Source: Amycolatopsis roodepoortensis (lineage in GTDB: Bacteria > Actinomycetota > Actinomycetes > Mycobacteriales > Pseudonocardiaceae). From it: a stretch of DNA of 64,000 nt. Of this stretch, positions 8,982 to 18,000 are shown one piece after another (within the stretch, counting starts at the first letter, position 1; each line of letters starts with the position of its first letter). Under the pieces are notes generated by a model, which ran no database searches, was not told the DNA's origin, and worked only from the letters and a program-made list of their open reading frames with translations. The position numbers and the translations under genes are program-made. Location: assembly GCF_014873915.1 (NCBI RefSeq), contig NZ_JADBEJ010000005.1, forward strand, positions 3,038,001 to 3,102,000, given 5' to 3'.

Positions 8982-9027
8982 CTCGTGAGTGGCAAGGACG
9001 GTTAGAACCGTCCTTGCCACTCACGAG
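8982..9027. repeat. Palindrome overlapping the end of the module 4-6 NRPS gene
   Basis: Perfect 22-nt arms with a 2-nt AG loop. It belongs to the same family as 3056-3099 and 21385-21436, but the variable part of the arm reads aaggac. It contains the stop codon of the upstream NRPS gene, so it could form an intercistronic terminator or attenuator between modules 6 and 7. Confidence 0.88.
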
Positions 9028-12000
9028 AACCCGGCCTCAAGCTGCTCCAACTGATCCGCGGAAAGCGCCACAAGGGATCCCCCTGCGGACTCCGGCTCCG
9101 GTTCCGGGGCGGCCTCGCCTTCGGCCGGGATCTCCTTGACGAGCGTCGCCAGCCGTTCCGGTGTCTTCTCTTCGAACACCTGCCACGGGCTCAGTTCCAG
9201 CCCCTCGCGGCGGGCGCGGGCCGACAGCTGCATCGAGATGATCGAGTCGCCGCCGAGTTCGAAGAAGCTGTCGTCGGGCCCGACCTGCTCCAGGCCGAGC
9301 ACCTCCGCGAACAGCTCGCACAGCTTCGCCTCCATGGCCGTGCGCGGGTCGCGGCCGGAGGACAGGCCGGAGAAGTCGGGTGCCTGGAGCGCCCGGTGGT
9401 CGAGCTTGCCGTTCGGGGTGAGCGGCATCTTCTCCAGCGCCACGAACGCCGCGGGCATCATGTACTCCGGCAGCCGCGCGGCCGCCATCTCGCGCAGCAC
9501 CGAGGTGAGCGAAACGTCGGCGCCGTCGGAGGGCACGACGTAGGCCACGAGCCGTTTGTCGCCTGGCCCGTCCCGGTGCACGGCGACCGCGACCTGGGCG
9601 ACGCCCGGATGCTCGGCCAGCACGTTCTCGATCTCCGCGGGCTCGACCCGGTAGCCGCGCACCTTGACCTGCGCGTCGACCCGGCCGACGAAGATCAGCT
9701 CGCCGTCGGGATCCCAGCGGAACCGGTCGCCGGAGCGGTACATGCGCTCGCCCGGCGTGAACGGGTCGGCGACGAACCGCTCCGACGTCAGACCCGCCCG
9801 TCCGAGATACCCGCGGGCGAGTCCGGCGCCGGCGATGTACAGCTCACCCGCCACGCCCGGCGGCACCGGCTGCAGGTACGCGTCGAGGATGTAGTGCTTC
9901 ACGTTCCGGATCGGGCCGCCGAGCGGGACGACCTCGTGTCCCGGCGACAACGGGGCGCTCATGGTCGAGCAGATCGTCGTCTCGGTGGGGCCGTAGGCGT
10001 TGATGAACCGGCGCCCCGGCGACCAGCGGTCGACCAGCGCGGGGGTGCACACCTCGCCGCCGGTCAGCACGCCGCGCAGCGTGTCCGGCAGGTCTTCCTC
10101 GACCGCCAGCACACTGGGCGACACCGTGAGATGCGTGATCCCCCACTGCCGCAGCGCGTCACCGAGGGTCACCCGCGGCGGCATGCTCTCCGCGTCCGCC
10201 AGCACGAGGGTCGCACCGGCCAGCAAGGACATGTACAGCTCGGAGACGATGGCGTCGAAGCCGATCGCGGACAACTGCAGCACCCGCGAAGACGCCGTCA
10301 CACCAAGGCGTTCGATATGCGCGGTCGCCAGGTTCCCGAGCCCGGAGTGGGTGACCTGGACACCCTTCGGCACCCCGGTCGACCCGGACGTGTAGATCAC
10401 GTACGCCGCGTCGGTCGTACTCACCGACGGCAGCACGACCGACGGATCCGCGGCGGGAAGTTCGTCCAGCAGCAGGATTTCGCCGTCGAACTGCTCCGGA
10501 ACGACCGCGCGGGTAGCCGACGTGCACACCAGCACCTGCGGCGCCGAACTGGTCAGCATCAGCTCGATCCGCTCAGCCGGATAGTCGGGGTCGACCGGGA
10601 CGAACGCCCCGCCGGCGAACGTCACGCCCATCATGGTCACCACGAGTTCGGCCGACCGTTCGACCAGCACGCCGACCCGGGTCTCCCGCCGGACACCCAG
10701 CGCCACGAGCAACCGCGCCAGCGTCTCGACCTCGCCGAGCAGTTCGCCGTAGGTCAGGGTCCGCTTCGCGTCCTCGATCGCCACCGCGTCCCGTGACCGC
10801 TCCACCTGACGGCGGAACAGCACCGGAAGGGCCTCGGCCTCGAACGGCACCTCGGTCCGGTTCCACTCCTCGATCACCAGACGGCGCTGCTCGGACCCGA
10901 TCAGGGCGACCCGGCCCACCGGCACCCGCGGCTCGGTGACCACCTGGTCGAGCGCCCGGATGATCGAGGCGACGATCTCCTCGATCCGCGTCCGGTCGAA
11001 CACGTCGGGCCGGTAGATGACCTCGCCGTGCACGCCGCCGCCTTCGGAAGCGCGGATCGACAACGGATAGTGCCCGGTGTCGTCCGGGATCCCGGCCGGT
11101 CGCAGGGCGAGGACGTCGGGATCGTCGGACGGCGGGGGCGGCGGCGGGTAGTTCTCGAACACCACGATCGTGTCGAAGGCCGCGCCGGGACCGGCGAGCT
11201 GGTTGATCTCGGTCAGTCCGACGTGCTGGTGCGGCATCAGCGCGACCTGCCGTGCCTGCAGATCCGCCAGCATCTCCAGGAACGGCTGGGCCCCGGTGAG
11301 CCGCGCCCGGACCGGCAGCATGTTCATGAACAGGCCGACCGCGGATTCGACGCCGGGGATCTCGACCGGTCGTCCGGCCACCGTGGTCCCGAAGACGACG
11401 TCTTCGCGTCCGGTCAGCCTGGCCAGCAGAAGTGCCCACACGCCTTGGAAAAGCGTGTTCGTCGTGACGCCGTGGCGCCGGGTGAACTCCATCAGGCGCG
11501 CGCTGAGGTCTTCGTCGAGTTCGAAGCGGACGCGGTCCGGCTCGATGGGCACGGCGATGGTGTCCGGCGGCACCACGTGGGTCGCCTCGTCGAGCCCGGC
11601 CAGCTCGGTCCGCCACGCTTCCTTCGCGGCCGCCTTGTCCTGGCGGGAAAGCCAGGCGAGGTACTCGCGGTACGACGTCGGCGCGGGCAACGGCCGGTCG
11701 TCTTCGTACGCCGCCATCACCTCGCCGAGGAACACCGGCAGCGACCAGCCGTCGGCCGAGATGTGGTGCGACCTGAGCACCAGCCGGTGCCTGCGATCGC
11801 CGAACCGCACCAGATGCAGGTGCAGCAGCGGCGCCTTCGCCAGGTCGAACCGCTCGGCGTGGGATGCCGCCGCGATCCGTTCGAATTCCGCCAGCGCCTC
11901 GTCCTCGGGCAGATGCGACAGGTCGGTTTCCTGCCACGGCACCGGAACGTCGCGGACGACGGCCTGCACGGCGGTCCCGGAGCCGAGGCGGTGGAAACCC

Positions 12001-15000
12001 GCCCGCAGCGCGGGATGCCGGTCGAGCAGGGTCTGCCACGACGCGCGGAACCGGGCGACGTCCAGCGGTCCGTCGAGGATGATGTCGCGGATACCGGCGT
12101 AGACGTCCGGTCCGCGCTCGTCGACCGCGTGGAACAGCAACCCTTCCTGCAGCGGGGAAAGCGGCCAGATGTCGTCCAGGCTCGGGACGAGCGCCTCGAC
12201 GTCCGTCACTTCCTGCTGCGTCAGTTCGATGAGCGGGAAGTCCGACGGCGTGTGTCCGCCCGCGCCGCCCTCGGTGTGGAGAGCCAGCCCGGTCAGCATG
12301 TCGAGCCATGCCTGGCCGAGCGACTCCGCGTCGGCCTCCGTGAGCAAGCGTTCCGCCCAGGTCAGGGTCAACGTGAGCTCCCCGTCGAGCACGACCGCGT
12401 CGATCTCGACGGCGTGCCGCAGCGGCAGGTCGTCCTCCGCCGTGCCGCCGATGGTCCCGGTCAGCTGCCAGGGTTCCGCGTCGCCTTCGGGCCGGGCCGA
12501 GAACCGTCCGAGGTAGTTGAAGCCGATCTCCGGCGACGGCAGCGCCGCCAGCACTTTCCCGGCCTCCGCGTCGAGATACCGCAGCATCCCGTAGCCGAGC
12601 CCGCCGTCGGGCACCGCTCGCACGTTCTCCTTGACCTGCTTCAGCAACCGGCCAGGCGTGTCCGCCCCGGCGGTGTCCAACCTCAGCGGATGGACATCGG
12701 TGAACCAGCCGAGCGTCCGCGACAGGTCCATCCCGTCGAGCGGCTGACGGCCGTGACCTTCGACGTCCACCACGACCGCGGTGCCGCCACGCCACTGGGT
12801 GACCGCGCCGGCGAGGGTCGCCAGCAGGACCTCGTGGACGCCGCAGTGGAAGGCCGGGGGCGTGTTCTCGACGAGCACGCTCGCGCGTTCCCTCGGCAGG
12901 GTCCACGACTTGCGTCCCGAAGTCGCGATGGTGTCGCGCCGAGGGTCGAGTTCGCCGACCCGCGCCTGCGCGCCGTCGAGGATTTCCTTCCAGGTCTCCA
13001 GTTCTCCGGCCCGCTGCGGCGCCTGGTCGGCCAGCGTCCGCGCCCAGCGCCGGAACGAAACGGGCGGTGGGTCGAGCACCGGTTCCTCGCAGGCCGCTTG
13101 CAGATCCGCCAGCAGGACACGCCACGACACCACGTCGACCGCGAGGTGATGGGCGGCCAGCACGAGCCGTCCCTCGGATCCGGCATCCACCCAAACGGCC
13201 TGGAGCATCACGCCCGCGCCGGGGTCGAGCCGTCCGGCGGCCTCGTGCGCATGGCGTTCCGCGATCTCGCCGAGGTCACCGGCTCCGGCCTCGACCCGCC
13301 GAAGCAGCGCCGCCGCGTCGACGGATCCGCGTTCGGCCACGACCAGGCGGGAATCGATCACTTGGCTCCGCAGCAGGTCGTGGGTGTCGATCACCGCACG
13401 CAGCCCGGCCGTCAGCACCTCGAGAGAAAGGTCGCCGGGCACGCTCGCCGTCACCCACTGCGCCAGCGCGCCCCGCGACATCGCGCCGGGATCGCGTTCG
13501 AGCAGCGCCCGCACGACCGGCGTCCACGGCACCTCACCGACACCGTCGGCGACCTCGGCCTCCTGCACGCCGCGCTCGGCGACCGCCGCGAGACCCGCGG
13601 GGGTCTTCTGCTCGAAGACCTGCTTGGCACCGAAGACGAAGTCCTCGCGCCGGGCGCGGGCGGCCAGCCGCATCGAGAGGATCGAGTCGCCGCCCAGTTC
13701 GAAGAAGCTGTCGTCCGCGCCGACCCGGTCCAGGCCGAGGATCTCGGCGAAGAGATCGGTCATGACGCGTTCGGCCTCGGTCCGCGGTTCGCGGCCTGCC
13801 GGTTTCCCGGCGAATTCGGGGGCGGGCAGGGCGGCGCGGTCGATCTTTCCGTTGAGCGTCAACGGGAAGGTGTCCAGCACCAGCACCACTGCGGGCACCA
13901 TGAACTCCGGCAGCCGCTCCGCGAGCCGGGTGCGGATCGCTTCGGATTCCAGTCCCGGTTCCGCGGTCACGTAGGCGATCAACCGCTTCTCGCCGGGACG
14001 TTCCTCCCGCGCCACGACGACGGCCTGCGAGACGTCGGGCAGCGCGGTCAGCGCCGCTTCGATCTCCCCCGGTTCGACCCGGTAGCCCCGGATCTTCACC
14101 TGGGAATCGGCCCGGCCGCCGAACAGCAGCTCGCCGTCGTCGGTCCAGCGCGCGAGGTCGCCTGTGCGGTACATGCGCTCACCGGCCGCGAACGGGTTCG
14201 CGACGAAGCGCTGCGCCGTCGCGGTCGGAGCGCCCAGATAACCGTGCGCCAGACCGGCACCAGCGAGGTACAGCTCGCCGGTCACGCCCGGCGCCACCGG
14301 CTGCAGGAACGCGTCGAGCACGTACGCCTGCCTGCCGGCCAGAGGTCCGCCGATCGGCAGGACGTCGCCCGTTTCGACGCCGGGTTCGAGGACGAGCCAA
14401 GTGGCGCACAGCGTGATTTCGGTGGGTCCGTACAGCTGCCTGAACCGGACGTCCGGGCAGGCGTGGCGCATCCGCTCGACGGAGGCGAGCGGCACCGCGT
14501 CGCCACCGGTCAGGATCTCCCGCAGCCCGGTGAAGGATTCCGGTGCTTCCTCGGCCACCACCCGGAAAGTCCCGGCCGTCAGGTGGATCGTGGTGACACC
14601 GCGTTCGACCGCTTCCCGCACCCGCTGCGCGTCGACCGCGCCCGGTTCCGCGACGACCACGGCGGCCCCGCTCACCAGTGGCACCCAGATCTCGACCAGC
14701 GACGCGTCGAACGCGTGGGAAGCGTGCAGCAGCACCCGATCCCCCGGTCCCTGCGACCAGCCCGGGTCACCCGCGAGCGCCGCGACACTGCCGTGCGGCA
14801 CCGAAACACCCTTCGGCACGCCGGTCGATCCCGACGTGTACATCACGTAAGCCGTGTCGTGCGCGCCGACGGTGACCGGCGGCGCCTCCTGCTCCGTAGC
14901 GCCCATGACCAGCGGCTCGACGCCGTCCGGCACCGCGTCGCGGCTCGCCGCCACGCAGATCGCCAGCGCCGCACCGGAATCGGCCAGCATCCGCTCGATC

Positions 15001-18000
15001 CGCTCGGCGGGGTACTCCACGTTCACCGGAACCTGTGCCGCACCGGCCTTCCAGACCGCGAGCAGGGCGACGATCAGGTCCGCACCGCGTTCCATCACGA
15101 CACCGACGCGGTCACCGCGCCGCACCCCGCGCGCGGCCAGATGTCCGGCCAGCCCATCGGATTCCCGGTCGAGTTCGGCGTAGGACAGCGTGCGATCCCC
15201 GTCGACGACCGCCACCGCTTCGGGGGATTCCGCGGCCCGCCGCCGGAACAGCTCCGGCACGGTGGCACCCGTCGTCGCCGCACCCGTCGCGTTCCACCGC
15301 TCCACCACGGACTCGCGCGCCGGTTCGCTCGTCACGCCGAGGCGCCCCACGGGAAGCGATGCCTCCGCCGACACGCGCTCCAGCACCCGAACGACCTGCC
15401 GGGCGACCTCGGCCGCCGTTCCCGCCTCGATCCGGTCGGGCCGGTAGGCCACGCGGATCAGCAGGCTCTTGCCGGGCGAAACACTCATGGTCAGCGGATA
15501 GCCGGTGCCGGTCCTGGTCTCGACCGCGCTGATCGAAACACCGCCGTCGTCACCGAGACCGTCGGCGTCGTGCGGGTAGTTCTCGATCATCACGATGGTG
15601 TCGAAGACGGCGCCTGAACCCGCCGCTCGCTGCACCTGCGACAGCCCCAGGTACTGGTGCTCGGTCAACGCGGACTGCCGGGCCTGCAGGTCCTGGAGCA
15701 TTTCCAGCACCGGCAGGTCGCCGTCGAGCCGCACGCGGACCGGGATGGTGTTGATGAACATCCCCACCATCTGTTCCACGTCCGGCACGTCCGCCGGACG
15801 CCCGGAGACGACCGTCCCGAACACGACGTCCGTCCGGCCCGCCAGCCGCGACAGCACCAGCGCCCACGCGCCCTGCACGATCGTGCTCAGCGTCAGGCCG
15901 TGGCCGCGGGCGAACCCGGTGAGCGCCCGCGTCGCGGCCTCGGACAGCAGTTCGGCGTGCTCACCCGGCACGACCATCGCCTTGTCCGCGTCGGCGTCCA
16001 CCACGGTCGGCTCGTCGGAACCGGCGAGTTCGGCCCGCCACGCCGCCTGCGTGGCCTGTTCGTCCTGGCGGCTCAGCCAGGTCAGATAGTCCTTATAGGA
16101 CGGTGACTTCGCCGGGGGCGGCCCGCCCGCGTACGCGATCGACACCTCACCCAGTACCAGCGGCGTCGACCAGCCGTCGAGGAGGACGTGGTGCGACGTC
16201 AGCACGAAGCGGTGCCGCACCGGGCTCAGCTTGATCAGCATCAGCCGTAGCAGCGGCGCCTTGGTCACGTCGAAGCGCTCCGCCTGGTCTTCGGCGAGCA
16301 GGCGTTCGATCTCCGCGGCCGCGTCCGCCTCCCCGACGTGCGAGAGATCGACCGTGCGCCAAGGGATTTCCGCTTCGGGGGCGACGACCTGCACCGGCTC
16401 GCCGGAACCCAGCTGGTGGAAACCGGTCCGCAGCGTCTCGTGCCGGGCGACCACCTGGTTCCACGCGGCGCGCAGCCGCTCGGCGTCGAGCGGCCCGTCG
16501 AGGTCGAGGATCCGCTGGCTCTGGTAGACGTCGACGCCGTCGTCGGCGACGGCCCGCTCGAAGAGCATGCCTTCCTGCAGCGGCGAAAGCGGCCAGATGT
16601 CGGTCAGCCCCGGCGTCACGGCTTCCAGCTCGGTCACGTCCTGCTGCGCCAGGTCGACGAGCGCGAAGTCGGACGGCGTGTGCCCACCGGCGTCGGCATC
16701 GGCGGCGAGCGCGTTCAGTGTCGCCAGCCAGGCCTCGCCGAGGCGTTCCACCGTGGCGGGGTCGACGTCCCGGCCGTCGATGGCCAGCGCCAGCCGGGGT
16801 CCGTCCGGCGTGTCCTGGACCTCCGCGCCGACCTCGACGGGGTGCGCCAGGATCATGTCCGGGCCACCGCCGAGCGGTCCTTCACCAGCCGGCTGCCACG
16901 CCCTGTCCTTGGCGGAAAGGCTTGTCCGGCCGAGATAGTTGAAGCCGATCTGCGCGGACGGCAGCTCCGCGAGCCGCGCGCCGGTGTCGGGGTTTAGGTA
17001 GCGCAGGAGCCCGTAGCCGAGCCCGTCGCCGGGAACGGCGCGGATCTGTTCCTTGGCGGTCTTCAGCAAGTCCCCCGCCGAGACGTCGAAGCGGACCGGG
17101 TGCACGCTGGTGAACCAGCCCACGGTGCGCAGCAGGTCCTCCCCGTCGGCGGCCTCACGGCCGTGGCCCTCGACGTCCACCAGCACCGCGCCGCCGGTTC
17201 CCCGCAGCGCACCCGCGAGCCCCGCCAACAGGACGTCCTGGATCCCGCAGTGGAAGGCGCCCGGCAGCCGGGTCAGCAGGTCGTTCGCCACCTCGCCGGA
17301 CAGCGTCGACGACCACGAGTGCGTCTTGCCGGGGCTCAGCTCCACGGCCGGTTCCGCGCCGTCGAGGAGGGCGATCCAGCGCTCGGTTTCCGCCACGGTG
17401 CGCTCGTCGCGCGCCTGCTCGGCCAGCCGCCGCGCCCACTGCCGGTAGGGCGTCGCCACGGGTTCGAGCGCCGCGTCTTCGTAGGCCGAGCGCAGATCGG
17501 GCAGCAGGATTCCCCACGAGACCGCGTCGACGGCCAGGTGATGAGCCACCAGCGCGAGCCGTCCCTCCCCGGTGTCGGGAGAGTCGATCCACACCACGCG
17601 CAGCATCGCCCCGGCCGCCGGGTCCAACGTACCGGTCGCCTTCCGGACCTCGCGTTCGGCGGCCTCGTCCAGGTCGCCGGCTTCGACGCGCGTCACAAGG
17701 GCGGCCGCGTCCACCGCGCCCGGCTCGGGCACGATCAGCCGCCCCGATTCCACCCGCGCCCGCAGCAGATCGTGCGTGTCCAGCAGCGCCTGCACAGCCT
17801 TGACCAACATGTTCTGGTCGAATCCCGAGGGGGTGACGATCACCCGCGCCTGCGCGAAGCCCGGGCGCACGGCGTTCTCGCCGAGGGCGAGCATCACCGG
17901 CGTCATCGGGATCTCGCCCACCCCGGACTCCACTGTGGACGGTGCCGCGGTTTCCTTGGCCAGCGCCGCCAGCCGCTCGGGCGTCCGGTGCTCGAACACC